In this document: positions 8,735 through 18,450 of the stretch, in pieces | Position numbering within the stretch: position 1 is the stretch's first letter | Layout: each line of letters starts with the position of its first letter | NCBI GenBank assembly: GCA_004151065.3 | Contig: NWUY0300011522.1 | Location: 28,535 to 48,585, forward strand | Source of the DNA: Larix sibirica | Lineage: Eukaryota > Streptophyta > Pinopsida > Pinales > Pinaceae | DNA: 20,051 nucleotides | Direction of reading: 5' to 3' | Notes under the pieces: model-generated | Databases searched by the model: none | What the model was told of the DNA's origin: nothing | Seen by the model: only the letters and a program-made list of their open reading frames with translations | Program-made: the position numbers and the translations under genes

Positions 8735-8934
8735 TCTTGAACCAATAGTTTGTAATCCCTAACTTCATGGGAAATTTTTTTCTTTGTAAATTTTTGTAAT
8801 TATTATTTAAAGAGTCTGAGATCTCATGGGAAAGGGGGGGGAAACCATCAAAGGAAATAACTGGAGATACACTGTGTGCTTGGAGCAATGTAATTTCTTG
8901 CAATATTTAAAGAATTTCAGTTAGTTTCTCTTTT
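8735..8934. other. 3' flank of the coiled-coil pseudogene
   Basis: AT-rich sequence with a TTTTTGTAATTATTATTT stretch and a G-run (8836-8841). It may be 3' untranslated sequence of the preceding pseudogene; no poly(A) tract or target-site duplication was identified. Confidence 0.35.
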
Positions 8935-9557
8935 CCTTTCTTTTGTTAATATGTTTATCAAGTTTCCTTGATGAATTCTAGTTTTCTTATACATTTATTC
9001 AATAATTATGTTTAGTGTTGTATAATTGTAAACATATAAATGTGTATGTTGATTTGTCATCATATGATTTGTATGCAGATAATGTAACAGTAAATTTCTT
9101 TATCTGATTTACATTATCTCATCCATTTTGCAAATCACGGAACAATCATTCTTAAATGTTAATTTGCCAATTAGCATATCATTAACAGAGCAGTCATCCA
9201 ATATGATTTTTGGATAAAACAGATTGGTTTTTACTATTTTTTTATTTAAAACTGGTAATGTCAGATCTGATCCATATGTTTATTGATTAGCATGACACTT
9301 ATCTAATTTTCCAGATCCGATTGTTTTGAGATTCTACAATCATATTTCTCATAATTAATTTGGTTAAAGTATATTAACTGATTTCTTCTACTTGTCTTCT
9401 TCCTATTTATATTTTTGTTATAAAACTTTCTGATCTTCCTTGGAAGGAAGAGAGATCCATTTGGATTACTTACATAGTGCCAACATAGGGCTGATATCTG
9501 TCAGAGTTACCTATACCAAACAGTCTAAGGATAGAATAATCCTTGCGTGGGGTTATT
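8935..9557. repeat. ~623-bp non-coding repeat, copy 1
   Basis: Begins CCTTTCTTTTGTTAATATG and ends CGTGGGGTTATT immediately before the N at 9558. It aligns end to end with 9559-10183; by eye about four fifths of positions agree, with small indels. No ORF, no terminal inverted repeats, and no TG...CA ends typical of an LTR. Confidence 0.85.
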
Positions 9558-9558
9558 N
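9558..9558. other. N at a repeat junction (possible contig join)
   Basis: Single N exactly between copy 1 and copy 2 of the ~623-bp repeat. The position suggests an assembly join rather than a random base-call failure. Confidence 0.95.
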
Positions 9559-10183
9559 CCTTTCTTTTGTTAATATGTTTATCAAGTTTCCTTGATGAAT
9601 ACTGGTTTTCATATATTTATTCTATAACTATGTTTTTGGTTGCATGATTATGAACCTATAAATTTGTATGTTGATTTCTCATCTAGGATTTATATGCAGA
9701 TAATGTAACTGTGAATTTCTTCATTTGTTTCACATTGTCTAATCCAGTTTTTGCAATTACAGAAAAGCCATTATCATGTGTTAATTTTTGAATTAGCATA
9801 TCATATGTAGAAAATTCATCCAATATAACTCTTTGAATAAAAAAAAATGGTTTTCACCATCTGGTTGTTTCAAAGCAGGTTATGTCAGATCTTATCCATA
9901 TGTTTATTGATTAGTATGGCATCTATCTAATTTTCAAGGTCTGATTATTATGAGAATATGCAACTATAGTTCCTCTATTTAATTTGGATGAAGTAGATTA
10001 ATTTTATTTTTATTTTACTAGTCTTATTCATGCACATATTTATTGATAAATTCTCCTGCCCTTCCATTGAAATAAGAGAGATACATTTTAATTACTTTCA
10101 CAGTGCCAACAAAGTCCTGATATCCGTCAGATTTAGCATTACCAAACATTTTAAGGATAGAATAATCCTTGTGTAGGGTTATT
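9559..10183. repeat. ~625-bp non-coding repeat, copy 2
   Basis: Second copy of the preceding repeat. It starts with the first base after the N at 9558 and ends GTGTAGGGTTATT. Divergence from copy 1 is too high for allelic copies of one locus, so the duplication or the separate insertions are old. Whether the two are truly adjacent depends on the N, which may be a contig join. Confidence 0.85.
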
Positions 10184-10237
10184 TGAAGCCTTCAAATTGG
10201 GCTTTCTCTTTTGCGTTGTTTCCTGGGGTACTTCCAG

Positions 10238-10415
10238 CACATCTGAGGCTTCAAGAAGGTTACATATCCAAGAGGATCATGAGGGATATAGCCATCCCCG
10301 ATTGTGTGTGGATGATACTCCACCTACATTTGGTTGGCCTAAGCCACATGATGCTGAGCTAGAGCCAAACATTGTCGCCACATGTATTGGAGGAGTTATG
10401 TTGTTGTTTTTCCTT
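10238..10415 (+). CDS. exon of unidentified single-span membrane protein
   Basis: A plus-strand frame preceded by a good polypyrimidine tract and acceptor (TTTCCTGGGGTACTTCCAG, ending 10237). It reads TSEASRRLHIQEDHEGYSH, then LCVDDTPPTFGWPKPHDAEL, then a hydrophobic segment NIVATCIGGVMLLFFL that would span a membrane once. A donor GT at 10416-10417 (CTT|GTTAAG) ends it in phase 0. The frame is also open upstream of the acceptor (from about 10197), so the 5' boundary is uncertain. Without splicing it stops at 10427. The sequence has a conserved-protein look, possibly a small organellar or endomembrane subunit, but I do not recognise the family. Confidence 0.45.
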
Positions 10416-10509
10416 GTTAAGCATTAAGATATGTTTCTATTTTGCACCCAACTCAAGGCCATTTGCATTAATTTGTTCATTTAATGCCCTACTTACTTTG
10501 GTTTTATAG

Positions 10510-10566
10510 CACTTCATTTACGAAGAGGATCCCTTTAACCCCTTTAGACACATGGCAATGACCACA
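10510..10566 (+). CDS. candidate next exon of the membrane protein
   Basis: Follows an acceptor (GGTTTTATAG, ending 10509), enters in phase 0 and reads HFIYEEDPFNPFRHMAMTT up to a possible donor ACA|GTAAAT (GT at 10567). Both phase and composition continue the preceding exon: the membrane segment would run into an acidic, Pro-containing tail. The intron would be 94 bp. If the donor is not used, the frame continues 18 codons to a TAG. No further exon was found. Confidence 0.4.
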
Positions 10567-12248
10567 GTAAATTACCACCATTGTTTTTACAAAATGCTAT
10601 GTACATATTTTTATTATTTTTAGATTAATAATATAATATAAGTAGTTTTACAAATGAAATGCACATACAATGGAGGAAATATTAGGAGAAGTGTAATAAA
10701 GTAGTAAAAAGATACAAAGGCTACAACTAGGGAAATTAAATAGACCTTACTAAAGAGACATTACAACAAGCTTACCCACATCAAAAAAGAGAGAAGAAGA
10801 TCTGAACCCCTAGATATGCCCCTCCATGTATTTGGTCTCCTTTCTAATGCATATATGGATTAGTCATTTTGTTACTTCGCTTCAATGGTCTACACTCTTC
10901 CTTTTTTTAATCTCAACAAGGTTAGTGAATTTTATATTAGTTGTAATAATGATGATTGATATGGTAGCCTAGATTAATGGTTAGTCTAGTATCATAATCC
11001 ACATTCATATGTACTAATTTTTTTTGTCACTTGTGTAGTTATAACAATATGTTGAGTAGCCTCTTCCATAATTCCTAGATTGATTGATGGGGATTCTATA
11101 CTCCCTCTCAAATATGAGTATATGTGTAATCATTATACCATGTTTGGCCTATTAATATAATTTTTCTTTCTCTTTCCTAATAAAATAATGTCAATATAAA
11201 CCACAAAATAAATTCCACCCTGAAAAGTTGGTAAGAAAGAGAAAATAAATTACATTAAACAAATCAATTAAAATTAGGTATAAAAAAATCAACTACTAAG
11301 AATCATGTTGAAAGAAAAAACGAATATTGGAAAGATCAATAACCTTTTAATCCATTACAAGTTAAACAACATTTGGAAACTTTGATGACCACTGTTTACA
11401 AGAAATAAGTTCAATGGAGCATATAAAGTTACCAAATGTAAACTACACAAAGTCCTTGAGCATTGGTATTTTTAGAACCAAACTCACTTGATTCACAATT
11501 CTTCATGTAGGGAAGTTAACAATGCTTGTTGGACGGACTAGAGGGTTCCTCTGAATTTGAAAAAAACAAAAGTAGTGACACTATTCACCATATACTAGTG
11601 CTTAATGATTAAAAAAAATGAGAAGAAAATATAACTTAGGTGAGAGATTGCTAACTCAAAACACTACTACATTATATATAATAATCGAAAGAGAATAAAC
11701 AAACATTATGGAGAGGTAGTTTTTATTTTAAATTTTTTATTTTAATATATACAATCCAAGACAACAACACAAATACTATGTACTCCAACAACTTTACATG
11801 GATTAATATAGTAAATCGCATTTCATAGATAACTATATTCTCGTTTCATTCCTACAAAGGATATTTATGTACATGTATGTTGAACTTTCTTAATTGTTTT
11901 TGCTAAAGCTTCAGGAAACCATAAGACTTCACATGATATAATTGGCATTGATAACTCAAATTTTAAAGACATGATAAACACTCATTTTTTTTAAAAGTTA
12001 GGGTAGTTCCTTATATTTCCATTATGAAAATATACAGAGTTTTGCAGGGCCCTCCCAAGGCTGGGAAAACAAACCCGAAATCAAAATTTAAGTAGTCTTC
12101 CCCGAAAGGAAACAAGACTGTACTAAAAAGTTTGAGAATTGCTATCCATTCTACAAAGGTAGATTGCCAAGAAACTAAATACATCAGTAATGGCTGTAGT
12201 GACATATCAAAACAAAAAATAAAGACATAGGCTAAACAAAAAACCGAG
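10567..12248. other. AT-rich spacer and 3' flank
   Basis: About 1.7 kb without a supported gene. Most is AT-rich and low in protein sense on both strands. The segment 12000-12248 is less AT-rich and lies immediately 3' of the minus-strand relic at 12249-13086, so it is probably its 3' untranslated region. A 64-codon minus-strand frame there (12205-12011) could be an old continuation but is not called. Confidence 0.5.
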
Positions 12249-13086
12249 CTAAAGATTCAGATCGGTTGGGCCTTCTTGAGAACTTGTTTCCTTGGCAAGT
12301 TCGATGCCGAGACAGACGAAAATTTGCTGCTGATTGTGGAGGATATGTAGGAGATAATCGACCATTTCATCTTGCTGCAAAAGAATTTCTGCATGAGCTT
12401 CTCCTTTTTCATCCAGGGGTTTTCCCAGAACTGACTTTTGCATCCAATGATAATCCAGGGTATTTTGGTAAAGGGTGGTGTGACCTCTGGTGTTCCCCGG
12501 GTCCGGAACCAGAGCTTCGAATTCATTCCTAATTTATGTATCTGAAAGATAACCTCTAGACACTTGAGCATCCTCCTCAGCTTGAGCGTGCTTTGGGATT
12601 TATTCCTTATAACGATATGCCTTCCCCACAATCCCATGCATGAACCGCACTAGGGGGATGGGAGAAGGTCCTGCTGGTTTGGAATTGTGCCTCATATAAC
12701 TTCTCTTAGAGGGCGACATTCTTGCAGTGGTTACGGGCATAATAGATGACAGTCTTCCATGAACAATGACAGTGTTGAGGAGGGAGATTCGCAGGGTAGT
12801 ATTCCAAGATCTGTCCAAACGATTGCATCTTTTCCTTTCTCCTGGGGGTATATGGACCCACTTCCTCCCACTTTCTTCCCTTATCATTAATGCGGGTGTA
12901 CCACCCCACTCGGGGTTCATCATGGGAGTAATTTTCATTACTCAGAGTTGGACCCAAAACATAGAGACAAGACCAAGCACACACAGGAGCAGTTAATCGA
13001 TAGTAGTTCACAGGAGAAAGGTGTTCTGTTCCCGCTTTATGATGAATTTCAGGGACACGTGGATGGCTCGGGTGGGCATGTGTCAA
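12249..13086 (-). pseudogene. coding relic behind the LINE RNase H, function unknown
   Basis: Minus strand. The first frame is open from 13086 to 12706 and includes NYYRLTAPVCAWSCLYVLG, RVGWYTRINDKGRKWEEVG, FGQILEYYPANLPPQHCHC and SWKTVIYYARNHCKNVAL. Near 12710 the sense moves to a second frame: SKRSYMRHNSKPAGPSPIPL, FMHGIVGKAYRYKE, a stop at 12602-12600, AEEDAQVSRGYLSDT, a stop at 12536-12534, then FEALVPDPGNTRGHTTLYQN and DEKGEAHAEILLQQDEMVDY to a TAG at 12251-12249. It is clearly protein-derived, with about 280 codons surviving. It lies on the same strand as the LINE and starts about 80 bases after the LINE ORF2 stop. It could be a C-terminal extension of that element, an older element into which the LINE inserted, or a separate gene. 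Confidence 0.6.
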
Positions 13087-13165
13087 ACCTCGTGGTTGGT
13101 GCGGAGGGCATGGGTCTAGCCTCGTGTCTACCCATCAATTCTCTTGGTTGGCCCACACTTATCAC

Positions 13166-13960
13166 TCATCGTGGGGGAACATGATATTGAGTGGATAAGT
13201 TAGCTAAATGCGTTTTGAGAGGTTGTTCCCTGATGTTGTGCCATGGGGAGTCAATCCTAGTGTGATAAGGGACATCTCCCTGATTGGATAGATGATCGAC
13301 TAGCTTGTTGGTCGTGCGTCATAGATGGCTAGTGTTAAAAACTTGAGAGTGGTGTATTTGCAACTACTCCTTTAGCCAATCTAGTCTCCATTGTTTGGTT
13401 AATTTGGCTAGAGTGGCGTCGCAATGGATTCTGTGAGCAGTGTTGATGATGATTTGAGAATCCCCTTCAATTGTTAAAGTTGTCCACCCTTCTCTGCGAG
13501 CAATTTTTAAGCATGTGTTGAGAGCCATCAGTTCAGCCACATTGTTGGTATTGTTCCCTATGTAATCTATGTATATGTGTATGATCTCTCCTCTAGCATT
13601 TCTAAAGACTCCTCCTATTCCAGCGGGCCCAGGATTTCCCTTTGAGGTGCCATCAAAATTGAGCTTGATGGGGGGGTTCAACAGCAGGAACCAAGAGGAG
13701 GGGATGAGTTTGGAAGCAGTGGGGATGGAAGTTCGAGGATGGTGAGAGATGAGTTTTAAATTCCAATCCTTCATGATAATTCTTTCCAAGGGTGAACAAA
13801 TGTGATCTAAGTCAGACCAAGATCCCAGCTGTAAGGTTTCATGAAGGTTGGAATGAATGAGTTCTTGGATGATTGCCAGGGGAGAGTGGTACCTTGGAAT
13901 ATTCTTATGTTGCACTATTTCCAGATGTTCCAGAGAACAAAGCCAGGGAATAGTAATCAA
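13166..13960 (-). pseudogene. LINE RNase H domain (RVT_3 type)
   Basis: RNase H domain at the C-terminus of LINE ORF2; in an active element it removes the RNA strand of the cDNA hybrid. The four acidic catalytic positions are readable: Asp in KLNFDGTSKGNPG, Glu in NNVAELMALNT, Asp in TIEGDSQIIIN, and Asp in NKLVDHLSNQG. The last lies beyond two nonsense codons in the same frame (TAG 13366-13364 and TGA 13321-13319), so the frame itself is preserved to the stop at 13168-13166. The preceding ~60 residues are the linker from zf-RVT. It is a pseudogene because of the stops, yet unusually complete. The same domain start (KLNFDGTSKGNPGPAG) recurs in copy B. Confidence 0.9.
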
Positions 13961-13998
13961 ATGCGGTTCAAGATGGGATTGGAGAATGGTTCGGTTTG

Positions 13999-14214
13999 CT
14001 AGTCGCGAATGGTGGAGATGATGTCGTCCCTGTGCCGGTTAGAGCGACGAAAAATGGTTGTGCCCCAATCCCATAGGGTGGAGGAGAAGTTGCAGTTGTT
14101 GAGGATATGTTCCTGGTTTTCCTCATGGTGGTTACATAAAACGTAGACCGACGGTCCCTCAAAACCCAATCTGACAAGCTGATCCCATGTTAGGATTTTT
14201 TTCCTTGCCACCAA
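13999..14214 (-). pseudogene. LINE zf-RVT segment
   Basis: Open minus-strand frame holding the zinc-binding-in-reverse-transcriptase motif. WDQLVRLGFEGPS is followed by LCNHHEENQEHILNNCNF and LWDWG, matching the family pattern C-x2-C...H-x4/5-C followed by W. The first cysteine of the usual CxxC appears lost (VYVLC). It lies between the RT connecting region and RNase H, as expected for plant L1-like ORF2. A related segment occurs in copy B around 15680-15850 but is more damaged. Confidence 0.75.
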
Positions 14215-15284
14215 CCAAAGGAAAGTCTCAGCTTTCGTCCATAAGTGAGAGTCCTAGATCTTTGTCCATACTATGTCATTGGGTTGGAAAGATCTAGGAC
14301 GAGTTAGGATGTAGGCCTCCTTGATGGTAAAGTAGCCTTTCTGTTGATATCCCCACTCGAGCTTATTTGGTTTGTCTAAGATTAAAATCGTTCTGGAGTT
14401 GAGAGTTTCCCAGAAATCTTTGCCTTCCTCAGTGTTAAAGTTCCAGTTCCAGGTTTCTTCTGAGGTCCAAGATCTCCAGGTGTCGCTATTATTCTAAGGC
14501 ACCCAATACTGAGAAATCAGGTGCTTTCCTTGTTGATGGGAGTGAAGTTGCAGATCTTCTATGCCATTGAGGTGTTGCAAGGAGGGCAGCTGATTCCAGG
14601 AATCCTCCCAGAAGAGAGCCATGTTCCCATCCCTGACTTCCCAGAAGTTGTGTTTGCGAATAAGATCTCTTTGAGCCCAGGCTGAATTCCAAATGAGGGA
14701 TCCTAACGAAATATTTTCTTGTCGAATGAGATCATGGTGTTGCATATTGTCTACATATTTGTGTATCCAAATGTTTGTCCAAGGCGTGGAATCCTGCGTG
14801 GAGCACCTCTAGAGCAGCTTTACGCAGAGTACTTCATTAAGGGTGAGGGTGTCTATTAGGACGAGGCCACCCTTAAACTTTGGAATACAAAGTTTTTCCC
14901 AGGCCACCAAGGCCCACTTTCTGTGCTAAGTGGTGCCTCTCCAAAGGAAGTTTCTCTGTAGGTTGTGAATGGCTTTGATAATGTACCTAGGGGCTGCCAT
15001 GACAGAGAAAAGGTAGAGAGGCATATATTGGAGGATAGATTTCAGGAGGATGAGGCGACTGGGAAAGTTGACGGCTTTGAAGGACAAGGAGGAAAGTTTA
15101 TAATCTAGGGAAGCTAGCAAGTCTTTCCAGGAAGAGTTTTTGATGGCTGATTCAATAAGGGGGGCACCAAGGAATTTGGACGGAAGGGAACTCTTTTGAA
15201 ATCCCAGAATTTTGGAGATCCGGGTTTGTGTTTGTAGATGAGTGTTGAAGAAAAATATTTGTGATTTGACATTATTGATGGTCA

Positions 15285-15285
15285 N
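15285..15285. other. N at a LINE junction (possible contig join)
   Basis: Single N exactly between the 5' end of LINE copy A and the broken RNase H of copy B. Sequence after it restarts a segment already present 1,667 bases earlier. Confidence 0.95.
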
Positions 15286-16278
15286 TCCAGCGGGCCCAGG
15301 ATTTCCCTTTGAGGTGCCATCAAAATTGAGCTTGATGGGGGGGTTCAATGGCGAGAACCAAGAGGATGGGATGAGTTTGGAAGGAGTCGGGATGGAATTT
15401 CGGGGATGGTGAGAGATGAGATTGAAATTCCAATCCTTCATGATAATTATTTCCAAGTGAAAACAAATGTGATCGGATTCAGACCAAGCTCCTAGCTGTA
15501 AGGTTTCATGAAGGTTGGAATGAACGTGTTCCTAGATGATTGTCAGGGGGAGAGTGGTACCTTGGAATATTCTAATGTTACGCTCTTTCCAAATGTTCTA
15601 GAGAACGAATCCAAGGAAGAGTAACCAGATGCGGTTCAAGATGGGATTGGAGAATGGTTCATTTTTCTAGTCGCGGATGGTGGAGCTCATGTTGTCCCTG
15701 TGAGAGTTGGAGCAGTGAAAAATGGTTGCACCCAAATCCCATAGGGTGGAGGGGAATTTGCATTTGTTGAGGAGATTCTCCTAGTTTTCCTCATTGTGGC
15801 TACATAAAACGTAGATCGATGGTCCCTCAAAAAATCGTCTGAGAAGCTGATCCCAAGTTAGGATTTTTTTCCTTGCCACCAACCAAAGGAAAGTATTGAA
15901 TCTCATTCATAAGTGTGAGTCCCAAATATTTCTCCAAACAATGTATTTGGGTTGATATATCTAGGATGAGTTAGGATGTAGGTCTCTTTGATGGTAAAGT
16001 AGCCTTTCTGCTAATATCCCCTCTTGAGCTTGTCTCGTTTGTCTGATATTAAAATATTTCTGGAGTTGAGAGTTTCCCGAAAGGATTTTCCTTCCTCAGT
16101 ATTAAAGTTCGAGGTCCAGGATCTCCACGTGTTTCTATTATTCTGAGGCGCCCTATACTGAGTAATCAGGTGCTTACTTTGTTGATGGGAATGAAGCTGT
16201 AGATCTTCTATGCCATTGAGGTGTTGCAAGGAGGGAAGCTGATTCCAGGCATCCTCCCAGAAGAGAGGCTTGTTACCA
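15286..16278 (-). mobile_element. LINE fragment, copy B
   Basis: A diverged second copy of 13619-14628, on the same strand. Read on the minus strand it starts at LFWEDAWNQLPSLQHLNG, passes the damaged zf-RVT region and the linker (IPTPSKLIPSSWFSPLNPP), and breaks off inside RNase H at DGTSKGNPGPAG, just at the N (15285). It lacks 18 bp (in frame) of the connecting region present in copy A and differs at many bases, so it is a separate insertion rather than a sequencing duplicate. At 16278 it abuts unrelated sequence, as in 5' truncation. Missing RNase H C-terminus and 3' end show that it is incomplete or that the assembly skips here. Confidence 0.85.
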
Positions 16279-16285
16279 TAATTAC

Positions 16286-16573
16286 TTGGATATCCATTTT
16301 GGTATAAATTCCCATCTTCATAGAATTTGGAATGGATTAGAAAAATGTCCCCAACAAAATGTTGAAATGGTACAATTGCAACTTCCTTTTGTTAAATCTA
16401 GGATCATGAAGGTTGCACATGTATATTATTCATATTGGTTTTCATCCGATGCCAACTATGCCTTATTAAAGAAGATTTTGATAAATTTCAATGGGAGTAA
16501 AGAGATTGATTTAAGGGGAGTTTATTTTAGACCTTACATATATCATTATAGCAAAAATGTGGAATGGGGGTAA
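16286..16573 (+). CDS. unrecognised 95-codon ORF next to LINE copy B
   Basis: ATG 16286 to TAA 16571-16573, starting eight bases from the end of LINE copy B. The composition is protein-like in the middle (VQLQLPFVKSRIMKVAHVYY, YALLKKILINFNGSKEIDLR), with a Tyr-rich C-terminus. The stop falls inside the first unit of a 39-bp-period direct repeat. I do not recognise a family. It could be the exposed part of an older gene or element cut by the LINE insertion, or a chance ORF. Confidence 0.3.
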   Translation: MDIHFGINSHLHRIWNGLEKCPQQNVEMVQLQLPFVKSRIMKVAHVYYSYWFSSDANYALLKKILINFNGSKEIDLRGVYFRPYIYHYSKNVEWG

Positions 16574-16634
16574 TTCGTTAGATACAAAACAATATATATC
16601 TTATGGGGGTAATTCGTTAGATACAAAACAATAT
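16564..16634. repeat. 32-bp direct repeat, period 39
   Basis: ATGGGGGTAATTCGTTAG and the next 14 bases occur identically at 16564-16595 and 16603-16634, separated by 7 bases. Exact identity suggests a recent tandem duplication. Confidence 0.9.
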
Positions 16635-18450
16635 TCATTAAAATTAAAATTTGAAGTTATTTATTATTGATAAGGTATTTATATAGTCAAAGTAGTTTAA
16701 ACTTTCCAAGTTCTGGATTTTTTCCAAATATCATCATTGAAATCTAGGATATAAAGTTTGGTCAAATTGTAATTTGTCTTTATAGAAATTTCATTTTTTG
16801 ACTTCATAAATCGATTTAGCCTCCTCAAATGTTCCTTTTATATCTAGATTTTACAGTTTTAATAACTTATATTTGTAATGCCAATAATTCTTTTAAAGTT
16901 TTAGCCAAATTTCTATAGCAAAAAAAAGGAACAATTAAAAAACATAGCCAAGACTGCCCTCATCTCGTGTTTCACAATATAACTTAAAGTAAGTTTAATG
17001 GAGTAGTTCTTCCAACCTAAGTAATGGTGAAATCAACAAATTTAGTTTAAAATTAGGTTTTTAAACTACAATTCGACTCTCGAGATTTCCGAGGGCCACT
17101 ACAATCATTAGTTTGGAATCTGGATTCGGCTCCGCTCCCCTAGCACTTCGATGATTATAGCCGAGTGTTTAAACTTTTTTTTTTTAATGTCTTTTGAACT
17201 CACCTTAAACTTAGATGCCCAGAGTCTTCAAGACACTTGGACGTGGACTTCCTTGAAAAATGAACATATTATTTTGAAGGTGGGGTGATGTGTGCAAATA
17301 ATTGTAGCAGATTATGGAAGGATAGTTTCTATGGATATTTTCTGGTGATTTGGGTTATTTGCAAAAGAAATTGGTGTAGAAGTACTTAATATTACAGGGT
17401 ATTGGTTGTGATGTGGTTGTACACCAATTGGAGTTTAATGTATTTAATCCATATTTCATTTCCAATCCATGCCTCGATGGATTCTTCGTGAGAAACCTCC
17501 TTAAGACATCACATGCAAGGAGTTTTGATCCATTGCAATGGTTTCTATTTAAAAGAAAATTACAGTTTCAATCCAAAAAAACAAAACAGTAGGAATGACT
17601 TAAAAAAAGGGAGATAAAACTAGTGATTTCTTAAATATTGTTAGTGGAGAGGACAATGAGAAACCATATATTCTTGAATACTGTGGGGGCATTAGTATTA
17701 ATCTTTTACATGTCTTTAGCAAAGTGCCAAAGCCACATTCACTAGAAAAGTGTTTTTAATAGAAAAATTGTAGGATGCTTTCTTCAAATAAAAATGTCCA
17801 ATGACTAAACACTTATAAAAAACATTGGATGTCATTTATCACTTTGTGACAATGTCCATTAAACGATTATTTCACATGAAAAAACATACTACATACTTTG
17901 GAGCAAACTGAAACCAAGTGGATGGGATATCAATGTTGGTGTATGACCAACAAGTGAAGCCTACCTCAACATAAGTGATAATATTGTTTTTAATGCTTTT
18001 TTAAATGAAATAGGGTTTCATTATATAGCAAGAACATATTTAAGTTAATGGAATTTTTTATAGTTTGATTATTTTTCTAACATGCACATAACTTAAATCA
18101 TAATAAAATTTCAATTATCTAAAAATACAATGAAATTTTTAATAATGATTAAAATTTAAACAAAATTTGGATTACATTGTTCTAACATGTATAAATCTAA
18201 ATCTAAATCTAAATCTTGGATTATACTAAAACTCTACTCATACTTGAAATTATCCTAAGTACTTGAAATTTATGAGTACTTGAAATTATCCAATATACCA
18301 GTACGGTAAAATAGTCTGCAACATCCCATACATATAACAATAAAATAACCTACATGCCAAAGACTACTATGACTCATAAAATACAAGCCAAAGCAAACAG
18401 TGATCCACAAGGAGTATGAATCTCAAAATACAATAAAATATCAACATTAC
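16635..18450. other. AT-rich spacer
   Basis: About 1.8 kb of AT-rich sequence without a supported gene. A GC-richer island at 17070-17165 contains imperfect inverted arms CTACAATCAT (17099-17108) and ATGATTATAG (17151-17160). Small repeats near 18193-18300 are listed or noted separately. A possible fourth FHA exon on the minus strand (starting 18315 after GTTGCAG) is too weak to call. Confidence 0.45.
18193..18216. repeat. (AAATCT)4 microsatellite
   Basis: Four exact copies of AAATCT. Just beyond it, TACTTGAAATT recurs three times (18241, 18260, 18277), a local short repeat cluster. Confidence 0.9.

Larger units (their letters stand above)
13166..15284 (-). mobile_element. 5'-truncated LINE (copy A): RT end, zf-RVT, RNase H
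   Basis: A non-LTR retrotransposon fragment read on the minus strand. It begins after the RT palm (no FADD motif, endonuclease or ORF1 found). It runs through the RT C-terminal region (KSQIFFFNTHLQ, KFLGAPLIE), the connecting region (NFWEVRDGNMALFWEDSWN), a zinc-binding-in-RT segment, and an RNase H domain with its stop at 13168-13166. One frame carries everything from 15284 to ~13999 apart from scattered stops; RNase H is in another frame, so a frameshift lies near 13800-14000. The order RT, zf-RVT, RNase H is typical of plant L1-like elements that acquired RVT_3. The 5' end coincides with the N at 15285. No poly(A) tail or target-site duplication was recognised. Confidence 0.9.

Noticed and set aside
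8935-10183. Pair of LTRs flanking a retrotransposon
   Set aside because: The copies are directly adjacent with no internal region, primer-binding site or TG...CA termini.
12257-12637. 126-codon minus-strand frame
   Set aside because: The overlapping frame ending at 12249 has the protein-like sequence; this one is a shadow.
12266-13184. Several plus-strand frames (12266-12532, 12766-12996, 12948-13184)
   Set aside because: Antisense to the coding relic and lacking any protein-like pattern.
14926-15456. A single 176-codon minus-strand frame across the N at 15285, looking like an RNase H-RT fusion
   Set aside because: The frame merely happens to continue across an assembly ambiguity joining two LINE copies; not a real fusion.
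17070-17165. Small inverted-repeat element (MITE)
   Set aside because: The arms match over only about 10 bases with a mismatch and no target-site duplication was seen.
18193-18216. Interstitial telomere repeat
   Set aside because: The unit is AAATCT, not the plant telomere unit CCCTAAA/TTTAGGG.
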